Below, piece after piece: positions 9,121-17,513 of a DNA stretch of 28,224 nt (position 1 is the first letter of the stretch; each line of letters starts with the position of its first letter). The notes beneath the pieces are model-generated. The model did no database searches, had not been told where the DNA came from, and worked only from the letters and a program-made list of their open reading frames with translations. The position numbers were made by a program, and so were the translations under genes. The stretch spans positions 1-28,224 of IMG/VR virus record IMGVR_UViG_3300034190_001593; one strand, written 5' to 3'. This stretch comes from a virus.

Positions 9121-12100
9121 CTAGCTTATAACTTCGAACAGCTTACCGCTAGTGCTTAATGTTGATTCGTTTACTGGGTTCCCTATACCGCTTAATCCGT
9201 TGCATGACGCCCAAGCGTTAAACGCACTGCTTCTATTGGAATTAAAAGACCAGTTATTAATACATGTGCCCGGGTTTTGCATTTGTACAGTAACAACGTT
9301 GTCATAGTCCAATCCACCCGCAGCGGATCCGTTGTATATATACGTACCATTCCAGCTAGAAGGATCTACAATGTTTTCTACTAGAAATTCTACGTAAGTA
9401 TATTCAACACCTGAAAAAGCTACAATTTTTTCTTTAGGATAACCACTACTTATTACTACTCCTAACCTAGCTGTTATAGTTAAAGTTTCAGAAACCTGTC
9501 CAGCATCAGCTACACTCACAGTTATAGTATAGGTATCCGCAGGTATTCCCATATTAGATCCAGGAAGAGCAATATTAGCGACTACTAAATTTCTTTGGTA
9601 TTCGTATACAGGTTGTTCACCTGGCCCTATTTCTACTATTTCAAAAAACCCAGTAGTATCTAAACCAGTGCTAGAAATAGCGCTGTCTATGCTCCATGTT
9701 ATTTCACTGTATTTATTTGGATTGTCGCTAATGTTTGCTCCGTTTGTAGCTGTCATTTTAGCTATTATAGGTGTAACCGTGTTACTTTGTATTTCAAAGT
9801 CCTGTGAAGGTGTTATAATGGGTGATTCGTTGCTCATTAACACAGACTGCTGTATGTTTGTTGTAACGCCATTTACAACTGCTCTAAAATTAAATGTAAA
9901 ATACCTGCTATCAGCATCACTTCCGTAGTAAACATTGTTTAAACAGTCTTGAGTTACTCTAATGTTCCATTCAGGAATATTTGGAGACCCGACAAGAACA
10001 AAGTATGGGTTAGGTCCTTCGTTAACGTTTACTCCTATCGATGGTGGAACTCCGTTAACTACAGACACTAATTCAAAAGACTCAACACCTACGGTTATGT
10101 CAATACCAAAAGAATCAACTAGCCTAAAAGGAGCTTGAAGTATATACGCGTCAGCTTCTATGTTTTCAGTAAAAGGGTTTGTATTAAAAGGAGCTATACC
10201 GCTACTAGCACCTGCGTTGTCTTCTATTATAGAGTTTAAGTTTGATATAAGCCCTGAAGTTGAGGTCTCCCAAAAAATATCTAATCTAGATTGAACTGGG
10301 TCTGTTTCTAAAACAGCTAAAGTTTCTATTGTTGAGTAAGAAGTTTTATTAAAACTCAGTATAGTGTCATTTGGTATTGTTACGTTTTGATTAACATACA
10401 CCGTGTTCGTTCCTGCTTCGAGTTCTACTGATTCAACTATAACTCTCAAACCAATAGGCATCTGCGGCCATGTCATTGAGCTTCCTCTCTCTATTACACC
10501 CGTATATGTGTTATCAATACTTATGTCAGTCTGACCGTTTGTGGTTGAGTTAGTGGTAGCTTCACCTATTGAAGAAATAACACTATTATTTATACCAAAA
10601 GTACCGCTATTTAATTGAGATGTTATTATTTCGGCTATAAAAGGATTAGAGTCTGATTTGTAAAAACCATAATAAGCATTTGCAGAGTCAGTTACAGGTA
10701 TGATAGAAGTGCCACCACCGGTGAATTCTTTTATGTCAAACATGTCTTGAAGATCTTCTATAGATGAAGTCGTAAACGAGTTTTTTCCAGGAAAGTATTG
10801 TGAATTATTAGACGACACGCCAAGCGTGTTTTCTACTCTACCATGTAGCACAACGGAACTTCTAAAAGTTTTATCCTGAGGTCCTACTTCTGATAAGTCT
10901 CTAGGTACTTTGTTTATATTGTCGTTTATTAAGGTAATAAAAGATTTATTAGTGTCAATTAAAGGAGTTATAGAATTACTAGCATTGTTAAAAGGTAAAG
11001 CTTTCATAGCTCCAGCGGTGTAAACATTATAGTAATCTTGCTCTGTCTGTTTAACAACTATCTTGTAAGAATACCATCCTAAAGGATTATATGATAAGCT
11101 GTCAACATCGTCGTTATAAGCGTTAATACCTAAGTTAATAGGATCATTTACTAGTATTTTTATAGAATCTCCAGGCCACTCTATAGGATCGTAGTCGTTA
11201 TCTTTATAACTAGAATACAGTGTAGAACCTAAAAAGTAGCTATCACCTATCCTAATAGAGTCTTTGTTACTTGAAAGTATAACTGTTGACTGTCTACCAA
11301 ACTTGTCCGATAGTACAAAACCAGCTTGATAGCTTCTATTAGTTTTCAAGCTACTGCTAGGGTACTCTACAATACTAGTCGTATTTGTTTCATCTCCTAT
11401 TAATTCAAAGAAAAGCTCAACCCCATCAGCGAGGGTCACATTCTGGCTAAGTGTTAACGCTGGGCTTGTGCCGCCTGTCTTGCTAATTATTACTGTTCTT
11501 GGAGAAACAGGTATACCAGCACCTGTAACTAAGCTACCAACATCTACATTATCCTCTGGAGACGCGTTAATTAAGTTAACAACATTATCATCACTAACAG
11601 CTCCGTTGACTATTCCTGTAGCTTTCTTTAAGTTGAAGCTAGATTTATCCGTAGCGTTTACATTATAATTAATGAAAGCAGGTGGAGTCGTTTTGTTTTG
11701 GTAATTACCGTAAACAACTCTATTGCTTATAACTTCTTGAGCTAACGCCTTCACAGGTACTTTATCATAAACTCTTATAGTCTCGCTATTAGGTAGAGTT
11801 TTATATGGTTTTTGAGCTTGATAATCATAACTGTATATTTTTTCATCATGATTAGCTAAATCTATTATAGGTATTGTTTCTACAACCTTTACAGCTAAGC
11901 TATCGGATTCTTTGTATAATATATCTATCTCTGAAACATGCAAATCACTAGACAAGGAGCTGCCTTTCGAAGGAAGTGGCAACATTAAGGTTATTTTATT
12001 AACCTTGTTTTCCATAAAACCAACCACTGTTGAGTTGTAAGCCATCTTTTCGTCCCCATCATCAACACTGTTGTTCACAAAGTAGCCATCTTGCTTTGGT

Positions 12101-13119
12101 ATAAAACACGGTTGAGTGAATGGAGCGATTATAGAATATTCTCCGTCTACGTACTTAAATCTGTAACTGAATCTAGCGAACTTATCTTCCAAGAAATCTT
12201 CATCACCATTATAATCTTCTTCGTAGTAAGGGTTCGGGTCTACAACAAGTAATGTCTTCAGCGGTAGAGCTTCAGGTATAGCTGGAGAAACACCTAATAA
12301 AGCCGCTACTGGCGGGTTGTCCTCTGCAGGTGTAAAGGTACTAACGTATACAGGTGGGTTAAAAGACTTTAAAGCACCTGTAACTGGATCCAGGTGTTTG
12401 ATCTCCGCTCCAACCCTAGGCTGGTTTGGATATATTTCAAAACTAACACTCCTTACAGCGAACGAAGTCAAACCAACTGTTAGAGCATTTGTGGTTTCGC
12501 AAGTTCCTCCATAGGGTAGAGCTTTACTAACTACGTCTTTCATAGTTGTTTCATAGTTGCCCAAATATAGCTGATTCTCTTGAAATAACTGTATGGATTG
12601 ATAAGGATTATATTTAGCTACGGATATATTATCTTCGACAGTATAATAAGTAGCGTTGTTAGTTAGTTTTACATTTATCTTTCTAGGCTGATTTCTATTA
12701 TCTGTCCAAAACAATAAATTTTCTAAAAGATTAACACCGTGTATGGGATTCAGCTTAGAAAAGTTTAAGAAAGCTCCTTCGACTAGCTTTTCGCTTAAGC
12801 CGCTAACGGAGTTGTATTTATATATAAAGTTCTTAGATAAAGGATCGTAGGCTGAATTAGGGTTGTTTGTTAGAAAAACATATATATCACTATTCAGCTC
12901 GTCAGCCAAGCAACCTATAGAAGAAAGCTCTTCAACTGTAGGTTCAAAATCTGCAACTCTAATATTACCTAGTACGTTTTCCAAAGACCCAACATCTGAA
13001 CCTTCGGATTTACTAACTTGAGCATTTATTGCGTTTCTATATTCTCCAGATGGTACAAGTCTATCATCTAGGTCTTTGTTCATTTTAGACTTTATAAAAG
13101 CATTCTTAACTTCAGCCAT
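9121..13119 (-). CDS. Very large tail closure/stabilisation (muzzle-like, P22 gp10-class) protein, 1332 aa
   Basis: This is the largest complete gene in the window. The N-terminus, with SKMNKDLDDRLVPSGEYR at residues 11-28 followed by SEGSDVGSLENVLGN, is a recurring signature of large structural proteins in crAss-like and marine podoviruses, usually annotated as stabilisation or tail proteins. Blade-like repeats follow (GVNLLENLLFWTDNRNQPRK near 128). The C-terminal third (about residues 950-1250) turns into immunoglobulin/cadherin-like beta segments such as ADTYTITVSVADAGQ, suggesting exposed decoration or adhesion domains. It probably caps the short tail and holds DNA in the packaged head. 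Its start lies 6 bases after the upstream adaptor gene. The protein class is a moderate-confidence inference from remembered sequence patterns. Confidence 0.82.
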   Translation of the reverse strand: MAEVKNAFIKSKMNKDLDDRLVPSGEYRNAINAQVSKSEGSDVGSLENVLGNIRVADFEPTVEELSSIGCLADELNSDIYVFLTNNPNSAYDPLSKNFIYKYNSVSGLSEKLVEGAFLNFSKLNPIHGVNLLENLLFWTDNRNQPRKINVKLTNNATYYTVEDNISVAKYNPYQSIQLFQENQLYLGNYETTMKDVVSKALPYGGTCETTNALTVGLTSFAVRSVSFEIYPNQPRVGAEIKHLDPVTGALKSFNPPVYVSTFTPAEDNPPVAALLGVSPAIPEALPLKTLLVVDPNPYYEEDYNGDEDFLEDKFARFSYRFKYVDGEYSIIAPFTQPCFIPKQDGYFVNNSVDDGDEKMAYNSTVVGFMENKVNKITLMLPLPSKGSSLSSDLHVSEIDILYKESDSLAVKVVETIPIIDLANHDEKIYSYDYQAQKPYKTLPNSETIRVYDKVPVKALAQEVISNRVVYGNYQNKTTPPAFINYNVNATDKSSFNLKKATGIVNGAVSDDNVVNLINASPEDNVDVGSLVTGAGIPVSPRTVIISKTGGTSPALTLSQNVTLADGVELFFELIGDETNTTSIVEYPSSSLKTNRSYQAGFVLSDKFGRQSTVILSSNKDSIRIGDSYFLGSTLYSSYKDNDYDPIEWPGDSIKILVNDPINLGINAYNDDVDSLSYNPLGWYSYKIVVKQTEQDYYNVYTAGAMKALPFNNASNSITPLIDTNKSFITLINDNINKVPRDLSEVGPQDKTFRSSVVLHGRVENTLGVSSNNSQYFPGKNSFTTSSIEDLQDMFDIKEFTGGGTSIIPVTDSANAYYGFYKSDSNPFIAEIITSQLNSGTFGINNSVISSIGEATTNSTTNGQTDISIDNTYTGVIERGSSMTWPQMPIGLRVIVESVELEAGTNTVYVNQNVTIPNDTILSFNKTSYSTIETLAVLETDPVQSRLDIFWETSTSGLISNLNSIIEDNAGASSGIAPFNTNPFTENIEADAYILQAPFRLVDSFGIDITVGVESFELVSVVNGVPPSIGVNVNEGPNPYFVLVGSPNIPEWNIRVTQDCLNNVYYGSDADSRYFTFNFRAVVNGVTTNIQQSVLMSNESPIITPSQDFEIQSNTVTPIIAKMTATNGANISDNPNKYSEITWSIDSAISSTGLDTTGFFEIVEIGPGEQPVYEYQRNLVVANIALPGSNMGIPADTYTITVSVADAGQVSETLTITARLGVVISSGYPKEKIVAFSGVEYTYVEFLVENIVDPSSWNGTYIYNGSAAGGLDYDNVVTVQMQNPGTCINNWSFNSNRSSAFNAWASCNGLSGIGNPVNESTLSTSGKLFEVIS

Positions 13120-13125
13120 ATTATT

Positions 13126-14319
13126 TTATGATTTTATCCATTTAGACTTACCTCTCATTACTTGAGATATTTCTTCAAGCTTAATATTAGATAGTCTTAT
13201 TTTAGCATTTCTAAGTTTTGCTGTTTTCTCTCTGCTTAGTCTATTGATGACATATTCAGGTTGATTAGATCTTGTAGACATTATAGCGTGACTCATATAA
13301 GCATACATAGCTTCTTCTGCCATCTTAGGTACTTTAGTGTCTAAATCATATGCTAAACCATCAGAAACGTACTCTAAAATGATTAGACGACCAACTAAGT
13401 TATTCGAAAAAGAAAAAGTATTTTGTCTTTCATTTATAGTGAACCAACCGTTGATTTGAGCTAATTTAGGATCTAACCCGTAAGCTCCGCTTCTAGTTTG
13501 CACGTTACCAAGTCCATCGACTATAGGTGACAAGTCATCTTTGATAGCATTGTTTATTCTATCTATTCCGTATGAGTCCCATCGCTCTTCAGTAATAGAA
13601 GTACCTAACGTATTGTTTCCAATGTCGTCTTGTGTCGGTAAACCAAACGAATCTTGTACAGGATTTCTATAAGGGTTGCTAGTTAAAGTTGTAGGATATA
13701 TAACATGCTTAATACCTGAATTGTCAACCCAACTCATTTTTACGTAGTTAACGTAGTCCTGAGGCATAGGTAAGCTTAAACTTGGTGGTATGTTTAATTC
13801 TTGAGATTTAATGCTTTTTAAAGTATCATAACTAAACTCTTGCATTGCTCTTTTAGCAAAGAATATCAAGTCAGTTCTTTTAACGCTTGGTATTAATTTA
13901 CCAGCACCAACATAAGCTACTAAGAAGTTGTTTATAATATCATCAAGTTTAGTGTAAGCGTATGATCCCCAGTTTTCTTGGACAGTATTACCGTAAGCAT
14001 CTCTGTTCCCATAGTTGCCTCCTGTTTCTGTTTTTAATTGTACTACTAAACTAGTATTCAAATCTAAACCTCCATCGATCGTAATCGTATTGCCTACTAC
14101 AGTGTATTGATCTACATATTCCGTATAATCTAACACACCTACAGCTGCCGTATACAATTTGAAGTTGTTTAAAGCGTAGTTACTCTCTGATGGGTTGTAG
14201 CTTCCAAAAACTAAATCAGTGTCAAATGTTGTAGTAAAAGCACTAGTGTTTCCTGCTGTAGCTATAAAGCTTTGAGAACCAGCGTAATACTGCTTATTGT
14301 TTTCTTTTATTAATGACAT
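13126..14319 (-). CDS. Head-tail adaptor / ring protein, 397 aa
   Basis: The 397-residue product has two parts. Residues about 1-120 are beta-rich with Asn/Thr/Tyr turns (QYTVVGNTITIDGG). From about 125 on it is helical, with KRTDLIFFAKRAMQEFSYDT and a Pro-rich link NIPPSLSLPMPQDYVNYVKM. The C-terminal half carries VPKMAEEAMYAYMSHAIMS followed by a basic helical tail. Helical bundles with this 'KRAMQEF' type segment occur in podovirus connector proteins of the P22 gp4 / T7 gp11 class that dock beneath the portal, and crAss ring proteins are comparable. It sits between the 254-residue protein and the muzzle-like gene, where a connector would be expected. The exact ring assignment is not resolved from sequence alone. 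Confidence 0.82.
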   Translation of the reverse strand: MSLIKENNKQYYAGSQSFIATAGNTSAFTTTFDTDLVFGSYNPSESNYALNNFKLYTAAVGVLDYTEYVDQYTVVGNTITIDGGLDLNTSLVVQLKTETGGNYGNRDAYGNTVQENWGSYAYTKLDDIINNFLVAYVGAGKLIPSVKRTDLIFFAKRAMQEFSYDTLKSIKSQELNIPPSLSLPMPQDYVNYVKMSWVDNSGIKHVIYPTTLTSNPYRNPVQDSFGLPTQDDIGNNTLGTSITEERWDSYGIDRINNAIKDDLSPIVDGLGNVQTRSGAYGLDPKLAQINGWFTINERQNTFSFSNNLVGRLIILEYVSDGLAYDLDTKVPKMAEEAMYAYMSHAIMSTRSNQPEYVINRLSREKTAKLRNAKIRLSNIKLEEISQVMRGKSKWIKS

Positions 14320-14322
14320 CTA

Positions 14323-15087
14323 TTAGCTTTTTTGATTTATTTCGTTTTGTTGTATTTCTGAAGCAGCCACTTGTATAACTTGAGGGTCTCTAATTATAAC
14401 GCCAGAGTAAAACAATACTCTAGTTATAAAGTCAACTTGCTCCGAAGAGTTTAGTTCTATTTGTTGTGAGCCTGTAGCTGTATACACGTATTGACCTAAA
14501 TTACCAAGACTGTAGTTCCATACTACGTTCCTAGGTTTTCTTATAAAGCTAACATCAACACTATCAGTTATGCTAACTGGTCTAATTATTAATTTGTTAG
14601 ATTCGTACAAGTAAGTTGGGAAAGCTTTAACTGAAGCTGTTAAAGGTGATTTTTCAATATTATAAAAATCGTTACGTTGTAGTCTTTGTATTTCTGTTGG
14701 GAAACCACTTGCTGGAGAGTATATTGGTGTACCTAGTTTGTAAAATGATACCTCGTTAATGTTAGCAGGTTCTGCACCTGAATTTAAAACTGTATTACCT
14801 TCAGCGTCTAGTATAGGTAAACTAAATTTACCGTTGCTATACACACAGACACCACTTGTTTTAAAAGGAGATATTTTTTCGTCGATGCTCATCTGTCTAT
14901 CCGAGTAATCGTAATCTGATTGTGGCACTCGTAGTTGCTGGTTCAAGTCTTCAAAATACTGCTCGAATATATCAAGTTGTACCTGAGTAGCTGTCTTATT
15001 AAACTCATCAGGAGTTACATAGCCTCTCTGCTCTTTGTTCAATATAAGCAAAACTGTCTTATATACTGTGTCTACGTTTATTGCCAT
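14323..15087 (-). CDS. Connector / ring-type structural protein, 254 aa
   Basis: The 254-residue product starts MAINVDTVYKTVLLILNKEQRGYVTPDE, a helical N-terminus containing EFNKTATQVQLDIFEQYFED (about 28-47). A beta-rich middle with a Pro/Ser-rich loop follows, then SFIRKPRNVVWNYSLGNLG near 181 and a helical end. Proteins opening with this 'NKEQRGY(V/I)TP' pattern recur next to the connector genes in marine and crAss-like podoviruses and are presumed ring components. The gene begins just after an intergenic hairpin and ends 3 bases before the 397-residue adaptor gene. The start ATG at 15087 is preceded by an A-rich leader (AAATAAAAAAAATGG). The structural role is inferred from neighbours. 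Confidence 0.8.
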   Translation of the reverse strand: MAINVDTVYKTVLLILNKEQRGYVTPDEFNKTATQVQLDIFEQYFEDLNQQLRVPQSDYDYSDRQMSIDEKISPFKTSGVCVYSNGKFSLPILDAEGNTVLNSGAEPANINEVSFYKLGTPIYSPASGFPTEIQRLQRNDFYNIEKSPLTASVKAFPTYLYESNKLIIRPVSITDSVDVSFIRKPRNVVWNYSLGNLGQYVYTATGSQQIELNSSEQVDFITRVLFYSGVIIRDPQVIQVAASEIQQNEINQKS

Positions 15088-15102
15088 TTTTTTTATTTAT
15101 TA

Positions 15103-15137
15103 TAATATAAAGGCCCGAGTAAACGAGCCTTATATTA
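15103..15137 (-). terminator. Intergenic hairpin between the 273-aa and 254-aa genes
   Basis: An imperfect inverted repeat has arms at 15103-15117 and 15124-15137 with a 6-base loop. In the minus-strand transcript the core is AAGGCTCG pairing with CGGGCCTT, eight pairs including one U-G wobble. An A/U outer stem extends it with one bulged base. It begins about 10 bases past the stop of the 273-residue gene. There is only a weak U-rich stretch after the stem, so it may be a leaky terminator, an RNA-processing site or an mRNA 3'-end stabiliser. Confidence 0.5.
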
Positions 15138-15147
15138 GTATTACATG

Positions 15148-15969
15148 TTATGAGAACTTTTTCTCAATCGATCTGTATATTTCTAAACCTTCATCGGTTT
15201 TAAAGAATGCTGCCATAGCAGAGTAAGGGTGTTCGTCAAAAGGAACCGTCATTAGTTTTCTTCCGTTAGAAGCCCAGGTGAATGTTCGTTGATCTTGAGC
15301 TAATCTAATTATCCCAAATTCAACCGCTTTAATAGCAAAGTTTCTTAAAGGTACATTGTCGTCAGAAGCTAGATCTAAGAATAGTTCTGGTTGACTTCTA
15401 GAAAACAATAACAAGTCTCTTTTAAGCTCCTTAGAACTCATCTTATCTACTTTAGATCCGATCTCAACTCTCATTATTGCTTCTGCCATATCAATATCCA
15501 TTTCTCTTGCAGCTGTCATAGCATCTACTTGTAAGGATAAAATATCAAATTCTTCTGCAGCAACTTGTTTAGGTTTAAATTCATTATAAATCCTACCTTT
15601 TAGTGGATGGTATAGTGATAATAACTTTTGTAAGTTTTGTTTTTGTTTAGGTACGGTTAAAACACCATCCTTAAACACAATGTGACCTAGAGTTGATTCA
15701 CCCTTTTGATCCTCAATAAACACAGACGTTTGGTTTGTTGCGTATCTTATTTCTTTTTGCTCTCCTGTTTCCTCGTCAAAGTGCAGTAAAGAGTGTTTTA
15801 ATGTATGTTTTGAAGGTATTGTCATAGTTAAAGGACTCATTCCTCTAGCTAATATATACGTTCTATCTTTTATTTCCCACGTTGGTTTTGGTGGCGTAGC
15901 AACTTTAATAGGTTCTACGATTGCCTGAGGTGCTACCTCGGTTTTCTTAGCTGTAGCTTGTTTTGCCAT
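15148..15969 (-). CDS. Conserved capsid-associated protein of unknown function, 273 aa
   Basis: This is the gene right after the major capsid gene. Residues 1-28 are Ala/Lys/Pro-rich and probably disordered. From about 30 to 125 is a beta-rich domain (TWEIKDRTYILARGMSPLTM, then EIRYATNQTSVFIEDQ and LTVPKQKQNLQKLLSLYHP). The remainder is helical and acidic to mixed, with QVDAMTAAREMDIDMAEAIM at about 147-166. No enzymatic motif is visible. Proteins of this layout sit beside the capsid gene in related phages and could be auxiliary head or head-completion proteins. The gene is isolated from both neighbours by intergenic hairpins, unlike most genes here. I do not recognise a named function. Confidence 0.8.
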   Translation of the reverse strand: MAKQATAKKTEVAPQAIVEPIKVATPPKPTWEIKDRTYILARGMSPLTMTIPSKHTLKHSLLHFDEETGEQKEIRYATNQTSVFIEDQKGESTLGHIVFKDGVLTVPKQKQNLQKLLSLYHPLKGRIYNEFKPKQVAAEEFDILSLQVDAMTAAREMDIDMAEAIMRVEIGSKVDKMSSKELKRDLLLFSRSQPELFLDLASDDNVPLRNFAIKAVEFGIIRLAQDQRTFTWASNGRKLMTVPFDEHPYSAMAAFFKTDEGLEIYRSIEKKFS

Positions 15970-15997
15970 AATATAATAAAATTAAATAGTTTGTTAA

Positions 15998-16033
15998 GGG
16001 TAATAGTTACCCCCGTTGATGTAACGAGGGTAA
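15998..16033 (-). promoter_or_regulatory. Post-capsid hairpin pair with two mutually exclusive foldings
   Basis: About 15 bases past the capsid stop, the minus transcript can form an 11-pair stem (TTACCCTCGTT with AACGGGGGTAA, one U-G wobble, 5-base loop; 16007-16033). The downstream half of that stem, GGGTAA, can instead pair with TTACCC after a 3-base loop (15998-16012). The two share bases, so only one can form at a time. There is no strong U-tract. It could be a leaky terminator or attenuator lowering expression after the capsid gene, or an RNase-resistant 3' end. The structures are direct from sequence; the function is inferred. Confidence 0.55.
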
Positions 16034-16047
16034 AGATTACATAATAA

Positions 16048-17502
16048 TTATACTCCTTGAAATAATACGAAGTTGTTAGCTGCTTGTACACATAAACATC
16101 TTTCAGATAAGAAGTTTACTTCCATTGCATCTAAGTCAGAAGACATTGCTCCACCAGCAGAACCAGTTAACCAAGACTTCATTCTTCTATCATCAGCTTG
16201 AGAAGCTCTATATCTAACGTGCAAGAATGGACGTCTGATATTAGTTCCTAAGATTTGATCGTAAACTGTAGAAGTTCCAGCAGGTACTAAAACACCTTCA
16301 ATACTAGCTACAGATCCTTGAATTGCTCCACGGGTTGATGCGTCATTTAAGTATTTCCAGTCAGTCTTATAGAAGTCGTAAGATCCACGTCTGAAACCAG
16401 AGAAACCTAAGTTCAATGCCATATCTTCAGAGTTTTCAAATACACCGTAAGAGCTACCACCTGAATAAGGAGTTCCTCCAACACCAGCTAACATATCATC
16501 AAAGTCTAAAGATGTTTGTCTGTTTAAGAATAACATGTTTTCTTCAATAGCACCTTGTGTATCTAAGTTCTTTAAGATCTCATCAAAAGTAGCTAAACCA
16601 CCTGCAGCGGTAAATCCTATGTTTGTGTTACCTCTCTTTTTAATAGAAGCAAATAAACCTTCTGTTCCTTTAACACTAGTAGCAGCTGCTCCAGTAGCTA
16701 ATTCTCCTTCTACTACACCCATTTCTAAGTAATCTTCAAAACGTAATCTAGTTTCAGATTCAGCTTTTAAGTACCACAAGTATCCTCCAGTTCCATCTTC
16801 AGTAGCAACTTCAACCCATCCAATCTGCGCCATGTCAGAACCAGATACAACAAATTTGTTTCTAATAATAATAGGTGAGTTTGAAAACTGTGTGAAAGAA
16901 GGGTTTATTGTCTTGTAACCTGTAGTGTCTCCAGCTCCAGTAGAGTTAGTAACAGATACTCCTTTGTCATATTCAGAACCGTATACAAAGATCTTTAATC
17001 CACTAGTAGCAAGACCAGTTAAATCAGCAGCTGTGTAAGGAGCTACAACTACTGTTGCTATTCCGTTTCCTGCGGTAGAAGAAGCTGTAACTAAAGCTTT
17101 TAATTCTACTCCAGCAGGGTCTAAGATTACAATAGTTTGATTAGCGGAAATAACATTTTCTATTTCAGTTGCTCCACCGGTGCTAAACTCTAGAGTGTTG
17201 TTTGCGACAAGTCCACCTGCAATACCTACATCATTGTAAGCTACGTGTAATCTATTTTGTTCAGACCAAATTACTTGATCAGAAGACATTGGCATTTCAG
17301 CTCCAACCATACGTAAAAATCCAGATAAAGTTCTGTTTCCATAACGCTCTACTTCTTGTTCGTAGATTTCAGGTAAGTACTGTTGTGCAAATGAGTTTGA
17401 ATCTCCAGCTCCTGTTCCTCCGTTGAAAGATAGGTAGTTGTCATTCAATAATTGTTGTTTTTGACTCGGTTTAATTGAACCGAATTCTGGTGATAATGCC
17501 AT
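16048..17502 (-). CDS. Major capsid protein, 484 aa
   Basis: The 484-residue product has a Gln/Asn-rich N-terminus (SIKPSQKQQLLNDNYLSFNG) followed by QQYLPEIYEQEVERYGNRTL and SGFLRMVGAEMPMSSDQVIW (about 65-84), a pattern I associate with capsid proteins of crAss-like and related marine podoviruses. The middle is Gly/Ala/Thr-rich beta sequence typical of HK97-fold shells. The C-terminal end has RRPFLHVRYRASQADDRRMK followed by a Ser/Gly loop. It lies between the putative scaffold and the capsid-linked 273-residue protein, the expected place. The start is preceded by AAAAACAAAAACT, an A-rich leader of the kind favouring strong translation in Bacteroidota, and the gene is followed by hairpins. 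The assignment is good, though not confirmed by alignment. Confidence 0.88.
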   Translation of the reverse strand: MALSPEFGSIKPSQKQQLLNDNYLSFNGGTGAGDSNSFAQQYLPEIYEQEVERYGNRTLSGFLRMVGAEMPMSSDQVIWSEQNRLHVAYNDVGIAGGLVANNTLEFSTGGATEIENVISANQTIVILDPAGVELKALVTASSTAGNGIATVVVAPYTAADLTGLATSGLKIFVYGSEYDKGVSVTNSTGAGDTTGYKTINPSFTQFSNSPIIIRNKFVVSGSDMAQIGWVEVATEDGTGGYLWYLKAESETRLRFEDYLEMGVVEGELATGAAATSVKGTEGLFASIKKRGNTNIGFTAAGGLATFDEILKNLDTQGAIEENMLFLNRQTSLDFDDMLAGVGGTPYSGGSSYGVFENSEDMALNLGFSGFRRGSYDFYKTDWKYLNDASTRGAIQGSVASIEGVLVPAGTSTVYDQILGTNIRRPFLHVRYRASQADDRRMKSWLTGSAGGAMSSDLDAMEVNFLSERCLCVQAANNFVLFQGV

Positions 17503-17513
17503 AGTTTTTGTTT

